Positions 1-9,534 of a DNA stretch of 64,000 nucleotides are shown piece after piece (within the stretch, counting starts at the first letter, position 1; each line of letters starts with the position of its first letter). Under the pieces are notes generated by a model. The model was not told the origin of the DNA. It saw only the letters and a program-made list of their open reading frames with translations, and made no database searches. The stretch comes from Pseudohalocynthiibacter aestuariivivens (GTDB lineage: Bacteria; Pseudomonadota; Alphaproteobacteria; Rhodobacterales; Rhodobacteraceae). A program made the translations under genes and the position numbers. The stretch covers positions 1-64,000 of the forward strand of contig NZ_CP049037.1 in NCBI RefSeq assembly GCF_011040495.1, given 5' to 3'.

Positions 1-579
1 TTGGGCGATCCGCTGTCGCTGGCGGCCAGTGACACAAGTGGTTTCGCCAATAACTGGGACGGAACCCTGCGACTGGATGGTGTGCGCGTCGGGACCGCTG
101 CAGGGGTTACCGAACTGCGGACAGGCGCATCGCGTCTGGTTGTCACGGATACCCGCATTGGCGGCGATACACGTTTCATCCAGCGTGATTTCAGTTTGTT
201 GGCCCAACGGGTGTTCACTGCAAACAGCGATAAAGACACTGTTCAGGTTGTTACCCAAGACATGAGTGCTGTCGATTTCGAAGTCACCAATGGTCGTAAC
301 CTCGTCACCCGAAACCTCACGGTGTTGAATGACGTGACGCAATCCTTGACCGCCGGACGCACAGTTGCAGAGATTGTGGAGGCACTTGTGGTGTTGCAGG
401 CGGACGAGACCATTGTCGCACATAATTTTGTGGTCGAGGATGAAGTCGAGGGCACGGTAGGCAAGGTGCTGACATTGCGGTCGGTTACGATACGTGGCCC
501 GCGCGGCGATCGTATCGTGCGGTTGCCGTTGATCATGGCAAGCTCTGGAGTGCCGCAAGCTAACGGCGCGCCAGGGTGA
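1..579 (+). CDS. Hypothetical protein, probably 5'-truncated by the window edge
   Basis: The reading frame is open from the first base to a TGA at 577-579, so this is probably the C-terminal part of a longer protein. The 192 visible residues are rich in Val, Thr and Asp in short alternating strands, which suggests an all-beta or repetitive extracellular-type fold. I do not recognise a family. No signal peptide or membrane segment is visible in this part. The first codon (TTG) could by chance be a start, but nothing supports it. Confidence 0.5.
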   Translation: MGDPLSLAASDTSGFANNWDGTLRLDGVRVGTAAGVTELRTGASRLVVTDTRIGGDTRFIQRDFSLLAQRVFTANSDKDTVQVVTQDMSAVDFEVTNGRNLVTRNLTVLNDVTQSLTAGRTVAEIVEALVVLQADETIVAHNFVVEDEVEGTVGKVLTLRSVTIRGPRGDRIVRLPLIMASSGVPQANGAPG

Positions 580-888
580 CGGCACCGCACAGGCCAGATG
601 ATAGCAACATGGTAGTGTGCGCTTGACATGGCTTTCATGGCGCCAATGTCGCTGAGCTTTGGATTGGCGGAAAGGCCAAGGAATAGCGATATTCCGCGAT
701 AACCGCCTCTTTCAGATTCGACATCACGCTGCGGAACACGTTTCCAACCTATCAGCCCGGGCAAAGGTTCGCTTATACTGCGCCTGAATCTGTTCGGCGA
801 ATTCGGACCATTGTATGAGCCAGTATCCATTGAATGATGAGGGAAAGTTCTTCGTGGTAGCCAGTGCAACGATAACGGGTGAAGGGTG
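580..888. other. Intergenic stretch, no gene seen
   Basis: About 309 bases between the unknown gene and the DUF2937 gene. I see no convincing coding frame, tRNA, hairpin with a T-run or recognisable promoter in it. It presumably carries the promoter for the downstream DUF2937-lolCD genes. Confidence 0.5.
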
Positions 889-1389
889 ATGTTTCTCAGG
901 GCGGTGACATTCGCAGGTGGGCTGGCGGGTGCGGCGGGTCTGTCACAGTTCCCCGAATATTCGCAGCAGTATACCCAGCGTCTGGCCGGTGCGGTGGATG
1001 AGCTAAGCCGCTTTGTCGCTGAATTTGACACTGACGCAACCGAACAGGGCTTCACTCGCGATGAGGCGCTCGCCGACCTGCAACAAGGTGGGCAGATGGG
1101 CGCCGCGCGGGCGCAGACAATGGGCGAGACGCTGGCGCGCTACAACCGTCTCAGCGCGGACCTGATCGCGCTGCGCGAGGCCGGACCATTCACCCGCGCC
1201 TACAACGCAGGCAGCCTGACCGACGCGGAAATCGCAACGGCGGCATGGTCGGATTTCAAGCCGGCGTTGCCGCTGACCTTCGAGGGGGCCGTTTTTGCCG
1301 GTTTGGGGTTTTTCGGCGGGCTGGGCCTGCTGACTGGGCTTTTCGGTCTGCTGAAAATGCTGTTCGGGCGCAGGGGCGTGCGCGCTTGA
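889..1389 (+). CDS. DUF2937 family membrane protein
   Basis: A 166-aa protein resembling the DUF2937 family common in Rhodobacterales. It has a hydrophobic N-terminus (about residues 5-20), a helical middle with a GPFTRAY motif, and a C-terminal glycine-rich hydrophobic segment (about residues 130-160) followed by basic residues, consistent with an inner-membrane protein. The start is GTG 886 or the adjacent ATG 889, which follows a GAAGGG purine stretch. It precedes lolC by 54 bases on the same strand. Function is unknown. Confidence 0.8.
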   Translation: MFLRAVTFAGGLAGAAGLSQFPEYSQQYTQRLAGAVDELSRFVAEFDTDATEQGFTRDEALADLQQGGQMGAARAQTMGETLARYNRLSADLIALREAGPFTRAYNAGSLTDAEIATAAWSDFKPALPLTFEGAVFAGLGFFGGLGLLTGLFGLLKMLFGRRGVRA

Positions 1390-1443
1390 CGTCTGTGCAG
1401 CCCCGGCGCACTCTGCGCGCAAAATAATATCGAGGTATCGCAG

Positions 1444-2733
1444 TTGGCAGGCTCTCCAGCCCCTTTCGCCCCATTTGAATGGATGATCGCGTGGCGCTAT
1501 TTGCGCGCCAAACGCGCCGAGGGCGGCGTGAGCGTGATGACGTGGATATCGCTGATCGGGATCACGTTGGCAGTGTTTGCGCTGATCGCGACGCTCGCCG
1601 TGCGTTCTGGTTTTCGCGCCGAGTTTGTGGATACGATTCTGGGCTCGAACGCTCATGTGACGATCTATAACGCAGGTGAGGTCGACGCCGTGACCGGGCG
1701 TGTCGACCGGATGCTGGAGGATTACGATGCGATGGCCGAACGGGTGCGTGCGGTGCCCGGCGTCACGCGCGTGGCCCCGCTGGTCAAGGCGCAGGTCATG
1801 GCCAATGCCCGCGACCGCAACGCCGGGGTGCAGATATTCGGCATCACGCTGGAAAACCTCAAAACCATCCCGCGCATCGCCAACCCCGAAACCGGGCAAG
1901 GTGACATCGATCGATTTGGCGAAGGGTTGGCGATCGGTTCAGGAGTGGCGCGTGAACTGGGTGTCAGCGTCGGCGACCGGATCAAGATTATCTCGCCCGG
2001 AGGGGTCAAGACGGCGTTTGGCACCAGCCCAAGGGTGAACGCCTATGATGTGGTCTATATCTTTACCGCCGGGCGCTATGACATTGACCGCGTGCGCATC
2101 TACATGCCCTTTGCCGAAGCGCAGTCGTTTTTCAACCGCGAGGGGCAGGCGGACGAGTTGGAAGTCATGGTCGAGCGCCCGGAGACCGTCGGCAATATGG
2201 GGCTGGACCTGATCCGCGCGGCGGGCGACCGCTCGCTGATCTGGACGTGGCAGGACGCCAGCGGTGGGTTCCTGCGCGCGCTGGAGGTCGAGGATAACGT
2301 CATGTTCATCATCCTGTCGATCCTCGTGCTGATCGCGGCGATGAACATCACCAGCGGGCTGATCATGCTGGTCAAGAACAAGGGCCGCGACATCGGTATT
2401 CTGCGCACCATGGGTCTGACCGAAGGATCGGTTTTGCGCGTCTTTTTCATCTGTGGCGCGTTCACCGGAATCATCGGCACTGTGTTCGGGGTCATTTTGG
2501 GCTGTCTCTTTGCGATCTATATCGACCCGATTTTCAGCATGGTGAATTACCTGATGGGTGGGCAGGTATGGGACCCATCCATCCGGGGTATCTATCATTT
2601 GCCAGCCAAGCTGGAGCTGACGGATGTGATCTCTGCCGTGGCATTGTCGCTGGGCCTGTCGTTTGTCGTCACCATTTTTCCGGCGCGGCGCGCGGCGCGG
2701 ATGAACCCGGTAGAGGCGTTGCGCTATGAGTGA
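1444..2733 (+). CDS. lolC: Lipoprotein-releasing ABC transporter permease LolC/LolE
   Basis: Inner-membrane subunit of the Lol complex, which extracts outer-membrane lipoproteins from the inner membrane for transfer to LolA. The 429 residues show the family plan: an N-terminal [14 protein letters not shown] segment, one transmembrane helix, a large periplasmic domain (about residues 50-270), and three C-terminal helices with the [16 protein letters not shown] coupling motif, ending in an [13 protein letters not shown] tail. The TTG start follows GAGG at 1431-1434; a later ATG at 1483 would cut into the conserved N-terminus. It overlaps lolD by 8 bases. Confidence 0.93.
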   Translation: MAGSPAPFAPFEWMIAWRYLRAKRAEGGVSVMTWISLIGITLAVFALIATLAVRSGFRAEFVDTILGSNAHVTIYNAGEVDAVTGRVDRMLEDYDAMAERVRAVPGVTRVAPLVKAQVMANARDRNAGVQIFGITLENLKTIPRIANPETGQGDIDRFGEGLAIGSGVARELGVSVGDRIKIISPGGVKTAFGTSPRVNAYDVVYIFTAGRYDIDRVRIYMPFAEAQSFFNREGQADELEVMVERPETVGNMGLDLIRAAGDRSLIWTWQDASGGFLRALEVEDNVMFIILSILVLIAAMNITSGLIMLVKNKGRDIGILRTMGLTEGSVLRVFFICGAFTGIIGTVFGVILGCLFAIYIDPIFSMVNYLMGGQVWDPSIRGIYHLPAKLELTDVISAVALSLGLSFVVTIFPARRAARMNPVEALRYE

Positions 2734-3412
2734 AGCTGTGCTGCGCCTGAGTGGCTTGGAAAAGGTCTATAACAAAGGTCTGCAAAGTGAAGTTGCGGTG
2801 CTCAAGGGGGCCGAACTGACATTGGCACCCGGAGAGATCGTGGCGCTGGTCGCGCCCTCGGGGGCGGGTAAATCGACCTTGCTGCATATCGCTGGCTTGC
2901 TCGACACGCCTGATGCGGGCGAGGTCGAGATCGGCGGCGTGGCGATGGCCGGTCTCGGGGATCGGCGGCGCACCATCGCGCGGCGGCGTGATGTAGGGTT
3001 TGTCTATCAATTCCATCACCTGCTACCGGAATTCACCGCGTTGGAGAACATCGTGCTGCCTCAACTGGCAGCGGGCACATCGCGCCGCGACGCAGAGGCG
3101 CGCGCGCACGAGTTGCTGGATCAGGTCGGGATTGCAGCACGCGCCGATCACCGGCCTTCGGCGATGTCGGGTGGCGAACAACAGCGCGTTGCGTTCTGTC
3201 GTGCGCTGGCCAACGCGCCGCGCCTGCTGCTGGCGGATGAGCCGACAGGCAATCTTGATCCCGAAACCTCTGACCAAGTGTTTCGCACGTTGACAGATCT
3301 GGTGCGCGGGACGGGGTTGGCGGCACTTATCGCGACCCACAACCTTGATCTGGCAGCGCGCATGGACCGGATCGTTCGGCTGGAGGCTGGACTGGTGACG
3401 GCATCGACCTGA
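2726..3412 (+). CDS. lolD: Lipoprotein-releasing ABC transporter ATP-binding protein LolD
   Basis: ATPase that powers lipoprotein release with LolC/E. The 228 residues carry Walker A (APSGAGKST, about residue 44), the signature [15 protein letters not shown], Walker [13 protein letters not shown] and the H-loop ATHN. The first Gly of the usual Walker A (GxSGxGKS) is Ala here, which is common in LolD/MacB types. The ATG lies inside the end of lolC (8-base overlap), indicating translational coupling. Confidence 0.95.
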   Translation: MSEAVLRLSGLEKVYNKGLQSEVAVLKGAELTLAPGEIVALVAPSGAGKSTLLHIAGLLDTPDAGEVEIGGVAMAGLGDRRRTIARRRDVGFVYQFHHLLPEFTALENIVLPQLAAGTSRRDAEARAHELLDQVGIAARADHRPSAMSGGEQQRVAFCRALANAPRLLLADEPTGNLDPETSDQVFRTLTDLVRGTGLAALIATHNLDLAARMDRIVRLEAGLVTAST

Positions 3413-3478
3413 ATTCGGCACGTTGACCGGGGTCGCGTGCGCGCGCAGACTGCGCAGGCATTAGTCTCAGGAGGTGTC

Positions 3479-4462
3479 ATGCCCACTATCTTAGTCGATC
3501 AGATCGAAACCCTCTGCAAGGCGGCGCTGATGCGCCACGGCGCTGACGAATGGATCGCCGCGTCGGTTGCGCGTGCCACGGCCGCATCCGAGGCGGTGGG
3601 CAACAAGATCTGCGGGCTGTATTACCTCGACAGCTATTGTCGCCAGTTGCAGAGCGGTCGGGTCAGCGGCAATGCGGCACCTGTTGTCACGCGCCCGCGG
3701 CCCGGCACGGTCTATGTCGATGCACAGCTGGGATTTGCCCAACCCGCGTTCGAACGTGGCCTGCCCGAGGCGATCAGTGCCGCGCGTGAGAACGGAATCG
3801 CCAGTCTGGCGATCTGCCATTCGCATACCTGTACGTCGCTGGGCTATTTCACGGACCAGATCGCGCGAGCAGGATTCATCGGGTTTGGGGCGACCAACGC
3901 GACGCCCATCGTAGCGCCACCGGGTGGCAGACATCGGGTGATCGGCACCAATCCCATCGCCTTTGCAGTGCCGGACGGGCAGGGCGGTGTCGCGATGCAC
4001 TTCGACCAGTCCACCACCACTGTTGCCCTGGGTAAGATTACGATGGCCAAGGCTGCTGGTGAAACGATCCCCGAAGGCTGGGCCGTCGATGCAGACGGGC
4101 AGCCGACCACCGACCCGGATGCGGCGATCAAGGGGTCGCTGGTCAGCATGGGTGGCTACAAGGGCTGGGGCCTTGGCCTGATGGCAGAGCTGCTGGCAGC
4201 AGGCATGACAGGATCGCGCAACGCGATGGACGTGCCGCCACTCAAGGCCACCGACGGGCCGCCGCATGATCTGGGCCAGTTCTATACGTTGATTGATCCG
4301 GGCCTGTCGGGTGCTTTTGCGGACCGGTTGGGGCGGGTGTCGGACGGTATCGCGCAGGACCCCGGTGCACGGATGCCGGGCCAAGGTAAAACGTCTGCGA
4401 CCGAAGTAGAGCTGGAAGAGGCCGCTTGGGCAGAGTTGCAGACGCTGGCAGGCAAAACCTAG
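3479..4462 (+). CDS. Ldh family NAD(P)-dependent oxidoreductase
   Basis: A 327-aa member of the malate/L-lactate dehydrogenase-like (LDH2/MDH2) family, which reduces 2-oxo acids or cyclic imino acids such as delta1-piperideine-2-carboxylate. Family landmarks are an HSHTCTSLGYF stretch near residue 117 at the position of the usual SHHxG active-site motif, GTNPIAFAVP, and GGYKGWGLGLMAELL. The ATG was chosen because AGGAGG ends 5 bases upstream. The substrate cannot be decided from sequence. Its TAG stop shares the palindromic CTAG with the stop of the convergent YdcZ gene. Confidence 0.85.
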   Translation: MPTILVDQIETLCKAALMRHGADEWIAASVARATAASEAVGNKICGLYYLDSYCRQLQSGRVSGNAAPVVTRPRPGTVYVDAQLGFAQPAFERGLPEAISAARENGIASLAICHSHTCTSLGYFTDQIARAGFIGFGATNATPIVAPPGGRHRVIGTNPIAFAVPDGQGGVAMHFDQSTTTVALGKITMAKAAGETIPEGWAVDADGQPTTDPDAAIKGSLVSMGGYKGWGLGLMAELLAAGMTGSRNAMDVPPLKATDGPPHDLGQFYTLIDPGLSGAFADRLGRVSDGIAQDPGARMPGQGKTSATEVELEEAAWAELQTLAGKT

Positions 4463-4902
4463 GCCTGCTGCGTGACAAAGACCCCTGCGGCCATGATACC
4501 GATGCCGCAGGCACGAGTGATCGACAGCGGTGACACCTGCGCACCAAAAAGGCCGAAATGGTCGATCGCCGCGGCGCTGATTAACTGCCCCAACAGGACG
4601 AGGAAAACTGCGTTGCCGATGCCGAATTTCGGCGCGACATAGGTGATGGACAGCACGTAGAACGCCACCAGAAGGCCCGCAAGAAACAGGTGTTTCGGCG
4701 CGACCCATGCGCCCAGAACGGCACGCGGCCCGGTGATCGTCAGTGTCACAAGCGTGGCCAGCAGGGCCACGGAAAACAGGATTGCGGCGGCTGCCGCAGG
4801 CGAGGCCAGCCTGACGCCAAGCGCGGCGTTAAGCGCCGCAAGGACCGGTACGCCGATGCCTGCGACCAGCATCGTGAGGGCATATAGGGATGTTTGGGAC
4901 AT
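4459..4902 (-). CDS. YdcZ/DUF606 family DMT transporter
   Basis: A small, very hydrophobic protein of 147 aa with about five transmembrane helices, matching the DUF606/YdcZ branch of the drug/metabolite transporter superfamily. GIGNAVFLVLLGQLISAAAIDHFGLF is typical of the family (quoted here as overlapping pieces GIGNAVFLVLLGQL and AAAIDHFGLF). The start is the ATG giving MSQTSLYALT; an upstream in-frame ATG-like start at 4926 lacks support. These proteins often act as paired or self-dimerising exporters; the substrate is unknown. Confidence 0.85.
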   Translation of the reverse strand: MSQTSLYALTMLVAGIGVPVLAALNAALGVRLASPAAAAAILFSVALLATLVTLTITGPRAVLGAWVAPKHLFLAGLLVAFYVLSITYVAPKFGIGNAVFLVLLGQLISAAAIDHFGLFGAQVSPLSITRACGIGIMAAGVFVTQQA

Positions 4903-5033
4903 AGACCGTGCTCCGCAATTGCGCATTTCGGGTAAACTGGCATGGCCGGTGCCCGCGCGCCAGATGCCATTGCAGGGCCATCATGTTTGACCTGTGACGC
5001 ATAGGCATTACCTTTGGTCACAGGAGGTCCACC

Positions 5034-5441
5034 ATGAAGCATTTCATTCTGACTGCCGTGACAATGGTGTTTTGCACGTTCGCTCTGATGTCCAAGGCAC
5101 AAGAGGCCCCGATCAAGGAAGTGATCACGAACCAGCTCACAGCCTTTCAGGCCGATGATTTTGACGCGGCCTTTGCCCACGCCAGCCCGATGATCCAAGG
5201 CATGTTCGGCTCTGCGGACAATTTTGGTGCCATGGTTCGCGGTGGCTATCCGATGGTCTGGCGGCCCGCCGATATTCGCTTTCTCGGGTTGCAGAGCCGC
5301 GCCGGGGCGCTTTGGCAGGACGTGATGATCCGCGACCAAGAGGGGCGCATACATATCCTCGAATATGAGATGATCAAGGATGAAATGGGCTGGAAAATCA
5401 ATGGTGTGCAGCTACGCCCGCCTGTGGCAGGAACGGTCTGA
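5034..5441 (+). CDS. DUF4864 domain exported protein
   Basis: A 135-aa protein with a signal peptide (MKHFILTAVTMVFCTFALMSKAQ; basic n-region, hydrophobic core, cleavage likely after residue 22 or so) and a SnoaL/NTF2-like DUF4864 body with the typical pattern of ITNQLTAFQADDFDAAF at residues 33-49. A strong ribosome site (AGGAGG) stands before the ATG. Predicted to be periplasmic; role unknown. Confidence 0.8.
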   Translation: MKHFILTAVTMVFCTFALMSKAQEAPIKEVITNQLTAFQADDFDAAFAHASPMIQGMFGSADNFGAMVRGGYPMVWRPADIRFLGLQSRAGALWQDVMIRDQEGRIHILEYEMIKDEMGWKINGVQLRPPVAGTV

Positions 5442-5612
5442 GCATACGCGTCTGAAGCAGGGCACCGTACGGTCTCTCCAGCGCTGATTAACCCCTTGTC
5501 GATACTTCCCTGAACCATCCGGGCGCGCCCCGGCTGGCGAAACTCGTGATGTCCGGCTTCCGCTCCGCCCAGCACAGGCCGGACAGCGACCCGGATGCGG
5601 AAAGGGAACGAC

Positions 5613-7904
5613 ATGAACAAGGCAGTTACCGATGGCATCGTCTTTATGCCCCCGGCATTTGAGGACGGGCTGGATGTCTGGTCCAGTGGCAACGGAACAC
5701 CCGGATCAGACACGTATGATGGTGCAGTGAATGCCGCGATCATCGCTGCCGATCAGGATTTTGGCGGCGCGATGGAGCTGCAAAAGACCAGTTCCGTCCA
5801 AAAGCTGCGCTATATGGGCGAAACCCCGCTGCTGCCCGGCTGCTATCTGAAAATCACCGCCCGGATCAAGGCGATCGCGGGCAACCTGCCCACTGTGCGG
5901 ATTGCGGGCTGGGCTGCGGCCTCCAATGGCAATCATGTTGGCGGACTGGCAGAGGTTGGCCCCGCCGCGACGCTGGAGAACTACGGTGAGGTGGTCGAGC
6001 TCAGCGCCATTGTCGGCACAGGCAACCGCGGTGGCGTCGATATGGTCTGGGGAGCAGGCCCGGCCTATGGCCATTTCGGGCTGGATCTGACCGGCGCAAA
6101 TGGCGGGATCGTGCGGATTGATGATATCGTGATCGAGGACATCACATCTGCCTTTCACCGCGAATTGATGGATTGGGTCGATGTCCGCGATTATGGTGCC
6201 GTGGGCGACGGCGTGACCGATGATTGGGCCGCGTTCGAGGCCGCCGATGCGGCGGCGGGCGGTCGTCAGGTGCTGGTGCCCGAGGGCACATTCCATCTGG
6301 GCAACAGTGTCACGTTTCAATCCACTGTGCGGTTCGAGGGCACAGTGACGATGGCGACCCAGCATGTTCTGTCGCTGACTGATAACTACAACCTGCCGGC
6401 CTATATCGACGCTTTTGGTGACGAAGAGCTGGCCTTTCGCAAGGCATTTCAGGCGTTGCTCAACAACACCGGGCACGAGTCTTTGGACATGAAAGGGCGG
6501 ATCATCTCGCTGAGCGGGCCGATTGACATGCAGGCAGCCATCCCGGACAAGGTGGTTTATTCGCAAAGGCGCATCATCAAGAACGGCCAGTTCTATGCCG
6601 AGGACAACGCCGCGTGGAACACCGAGGCGGTCACCTCGCAGGCCACCTATTCGACCAGCAACAGCCTGCGTTTGACCGGGGTCAGCAACATTGCGAATAT
6701 CCCACTTGGCGCAGTGGTCGAAGGCAACGGCGTCGGGCGCGAAGTCTATGTTGCGGACGTCAATCTCGCAGCGCAGGAAATCACGCTGAGCCAACAGCTC
6801 TATGACGCGGCGGGCACGCAGGTTTTCACCTTTCGCCGTTTCAAATACATGCTCGACTTCAGCGGTTTCGAGAAATTGAGCAAGCTGTCGCTGGTGAATA
6901 TCGAGTTTCAGGCTGCCGGGAAATGCAGCTGCGTGATGCTGCCGCAAACCGCAACCAGTTTTCAGTTTCGCGACTGCTATTTTACCCGTCCCCGCGATCG
7001 CGGCATTTCCAGCCTGTTCAAGGGTGATCAGGGCATGATCGTGGATCGCTGTCAGTTCCTGTCGGATGAGGATGCCGAACTGGTGGCGAACCGGACCTCC
7101 ATCGCCCTGAATGCCAACGCGAACGACGTTAAGCTGCGCGACAACCGTGTGACGCGGTTCCGGCATTTCGCCATTCTGGCCGGCTCTAGCAACATCGTTT
7201 CAGGCAACCACTGGTTTCAGAGAGACGAATCGAACGATGGCACGCGTTCTGCCGGGCTGGTGCTGACGCGCACCAATTGCCGCACGACAGTCGACGCCAA
7301 TTATGTCGACAACTGCTTTATCGAATGGTCGAACGAACATGACAGCGCGCCGGCGTATTCCAGCGAGTTTTCGTTCAGCGCGCTGAACATCACTGGCAAC
7401 GTGTTTCTGGCGGGCAACGTCGCCCCATGGTTCACGTTTTTGGTGGTCAAACCCCATGGCGCGGGGCATTTTCTGAACGGGATGAATGTTACCGGAAACT
7501 CGTTCCGCATCATTGATGACCCGATTGACCGGGTTGATTCCGTCGATACCAGCTTTGCCGATCTTGATTACAATCGGGTCAAGAATATTTCGTTTCAGGA
7601 CAATACGTTCGGCAACATATATAACCCTGTCCTAAGCCCGATGATGCTGGAGTTCGAGCAATCCACCGTCGCGTCCAGCTGGACGATTGATCTGGCGAAC
7701 CGGCTGCCTTTTGGCGCATTCGCGCAAACGGTTGAATCGGTCATTCCCGCTGGTCCATTGCTGGACGGGGCGGGCGACACCGTGCATGCAGCGCCCTATT
7801 ATCAGGCCAAACAGGGGCCGGACAGCGATCAGATCCGGCTGCGGTTTGGCACGCCGGTGCGCGGGACGGTCACGATGCGGGTGCGGATCGACGACCCCCT
7901 TTAG
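5613..7904 (+). CDS. Right-handed beta-helix protein, pectate-lyase-3 superfamily
   Basis: A 763-aa protein. Residues 1-180 look like a beta-sandwich with carbohydrate-binding character. About residue 185 begins a classic Pectate_lyase_3 entry (VRDYGAVGDGVTDDWAAF) leading into a long parallel beta-helix (to about residue 690) and a short beta C-terminus. Such proteins are polysaccharide lyases, hydrolases or tail-spike-like binding proteins. I see no signal peptide, so secretion would need a non-Sec route. The start at 5613 follows AAAGGG; an ATG at 5595 is also in frame. No phage genes are nearby. Confidence 0.8.
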   Translation: MNKAVTDGIVFMPPAFEDGLDVWSSGNGTPGSDTYDGAVNAAIIAADQDFGGAMELQKTSSVQKLRYMGETPLLPGCYLKITARIKAIAGNLPTVRIAGWAAASNGNHVGGLAEVGPAATLENYGEVVELSAIVGTGNRGGVDMVWGAGPAYGHFGLDLTGANGGIVRIDDIVIEDITSAFHRELMDWVDVRDYGAVGDGVTDDWAAFEAADAAAGGRQVLVPEGTFHLGNSVTFQSTVRFEGTVTMATQHVLSLTDNYNLPAYIDAFGDEELAFRKAFQALLNNTGHESLDMKGRIISLSGPIDMQAAIPDKVVYSQRRIIKNGQFYAEDNAAWNTEAVTSQATYSTSNSLRLTGVSNIANIPLGAVVEGNGVGREVYVADVNLAAQEITLSQQLYDAAGTQVFTFRRFKYMLDFSGFEKLSKLSLVNIEFQAAGKCSCVMLPQTATSFQFRDCYFTRPRDRGISSLFKGDQGMIVDRCQFLSDEDAELVANRTSIALNANANDVKLRDNRVTRFRHFAILAGSSNIVSGNHWFQRDESNDGTRSAGLVLTRTNCRTTVDANYVDNCFIEWSNEHDSAPAYSSEFSFSALNITGNVFLAGNVAPWFTFLVVKPHGAGHFLNGMNVTGNSFRIIDDPIDRVDSVDTSFADLDYNRVKNISFQDNTFGNIYNPVLSPMMLEFEQSTVASSWTIDLANRLPFGAFAQTVESVIPAGPLLDGAGDTVHAAPYYQAKQGPDSDQIRLRFGTPVRGTVTMRVRIDDPL

Positions 7905-7919
7905 GGCCGGACAGGGCGT

Positions 7920-8570
7920 CTAGAAATTCTGCCAGACTCCCAGTTTCACACCGAATGTAGCTGTATTCTTGATCCCGGCCGCCACGCCAAACTCATAGTG
8001 GCGGCCGGGCTTTGTTTCGATCACGACTGACGGCACGATGCGCAGATAGTCGGGGTCCGCCATCGGCCCGCCTTGTTGTAACTGTACCATCCATTTGCTG
8101 CGCGGTCCGGGGTTGTAGCCCAGCGTCAGGTCGGTGCTGATGCCGATGTCACCCTGATCGACGCCGATTTCAGCGCGCGTCTCGATCGACACCCAGCCAA
8201 ACCGATCCAAAAATTCGAAGCTGCGCCCGACGGCAATGCCGGGACGTGCAACCGCAGTACCGTCGATGGTCCCGAGGCCGATCTCGCCGGTGATCTTGGT
8301 GCGCCTCGATTGGCGTACCAGTGGCAAGATTGCAAAGGCAAACGTCTTGTACGCACCCTGCTCATCCGACCCAATATCCAGCCCAACGGTCAGCTTGGGG
8401 CGCACACCATATTCGGCATAAACAGACCCATATCCGTCTGCTGCACCGGTGCTTGCGACATCCTCCAGCGTCAGGGCATAGGACAGATAGCCAGCGCCGG
8501 TGTCGCGCAACCACGGTCCGGCCTTGGCCTGCGCGGACAACAGCAATAACAAGATCAGCAAGCATCGCAA
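7920..8570 (-). CDS. Putative outer-membrane beta-barrel protein
   Basis: A protein of about 216 aa with a signal peptide (leucine-rich core followed by AQAKA) and a body of amphipathic beta-strands ending in a terminal aromatic (WQNF), the usual pattern of small outer-membrane barrels. I favour the TTG at 8570 because GGAGG stands 7 bases upstream; an ATG at 8588 is in frame but has no ribosome site. It is convergent with the beta-helix gene, 15 bases away. No named family recognised. Confidence 0.65.
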   Translation of the reverse strand: MRCLLILLLLLSAQAKAGPWLRDTGAGYLSYALTLEDVASTGAADGYGSVYAEYGVRPKLTVGLDIGSDEQGAYKTFAFAILPLVRQSRRTKITGEIGLGTIDGTAVARPGIAVGRSFEFLDRFGWVSIETRAEIGVDQGDIGISTDLTLGYNPGPRSKWMVQLQQGGPMADPDYLRIVPSVVIETKPGRHYEFGVAAGIKNTATFGVKLGVWQNF

Positions 8571-8701
8571 TATGCCACCTCCGACCATGACTGTCGTTAA
8601 ACTTGGTAAATCAGTGGTTAAGATTTACCGGCGCCGCACACGCCGAAAGATTGCGGAGTGTGGCGAAGCTGCTAGGCTTGTTCCAAAACCCGGAGGATGC
8701 C

Positions 8702-9022
8702 ATGCCGCAGATCAATGCCGACACCAGCCACCAGACCGTCATAACCACGTTCGAAATGACCCCCGGAACCTGTCAGGATCTGCTCGACGAGCTGACCGAG
8801 GCCTACGAGAAGTTCATCTCGCATCAGCCCGGCTTTATCGCCGCTGGTTTGCATGTCAACGACGCACAAACCCGTATCGCCAACTATTCCCAATGGAAAC
8901 GGCGCGAGGATTTTCAGGCGATGCTGCGCACACAGGAAATGCGTGTGCGCAACCGGCGGATCAATGAACTGTGCAAGAGTTTCGAGCCGGTCATGTACGA
9001 CGTTGCCGCCACCTTTGGCTGA
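8702..9022 (+). CDS. Antibiotic biosynthesis monooxygenase (ABM) domain protein
   Basis: A 106-aa ferredoxin-like protein. The pattern of an N-terminal strand (TVITTFEM), a long helix, then QPGFIAAGLHVNDAQTRIANYSQW and a following helix is characteristic of the ABM fold, which includes small cofactor-free monooxygenases and heme-degrading enzymes. The start ATG has GGAGG just upstream. No catalytic assignment is possible. Confidence 0.75.
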   Translation: MPQINADTSHQTVITTFEMTPGTCQDLLDELTEAYEKFISHQPGFIAAGLHVNDAQTRIANYSQWKRREDFQAMLRTQEMRVRNRRINELCKSFEPVMYDVAATFG

Positions 9023-9091
9023 TATGGGTCAAGGCGGGGTTGCCCGCGACGCGGTAAAATAGGGGTATTCCACACCAAGAGGAGACCCCAA

Positions 9092-9499
9092 ATGTACAAG
9101 AATATTCTGGTCCCCATATCGTTCGGCGAGGATCGCGATTCGAAATCCGCTGTCGACGTGGCAAAAGTGCTGGCCGACGAAGGCGCGATGATCACCCTGC
9201 TGCATGTGATCGAACAGATCCCGGTGCACACGCTGTCCTATTTGCCCGCCGATCACATGGCCAAACGTCACGCCGAGGTCGAAGCGAAACTGGCCAGCCT
9301 GACCAAGGGTCTGCCAGACTTCGCTGGCGTCGTGACCAGCGGTCACGCCGGTCGGGCGATTCTTGATTTCGCGGATGAGGCAGGCAGTGATTGTATCGTC
9401 ATCGCCAGCCACCGACCGGGCATGCAGGATTTGCTGTTGGGGTCCACCGCGGCCAAGGTCGTCCGCCACGCAAAATGCTGTGTGCATGTGGTGCGGTAG
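9092..9499 (+). CDS. Universal stress protein, UspA family
   Basis: A 135-aa single-domain Usp. It begins with the typical KNILVPISF strand. Near the end, HRPGMQDLLLGSTAAKVVRHAKC corresponds to the ATP-binding G-x(9)-G-S-T element, so it is probably the ATP-binding type. A GAGGAG ribosome site lies upstream. Convergent with the PuuB-like oxidase gene. Confidence 0.9.
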   Translation: MYKNILVPISFGEDRDSKSAVDVAKVLADEGAMITLLHVIEQIPVHTLSYLPADHMAKRHAEVEAKLASLTKGLPDFAGVVTSGHAGRAILDFADEAGSDCIVIASHRPGMQDLLLGSTAAKVVRHAKCCVHVVR

Positions 9500-9534
9500 C
9501 CAGACCGCAGCCCTGAATGAGGTCCCGCGTCTGC

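Noticed and set aside
5706..7166. A 486-codon minus-strand frame across the beta-helix gene
   Set aside because: Antisense shadow; no ribosome site or family similarity, while the plus strand has a clear domain architecture.
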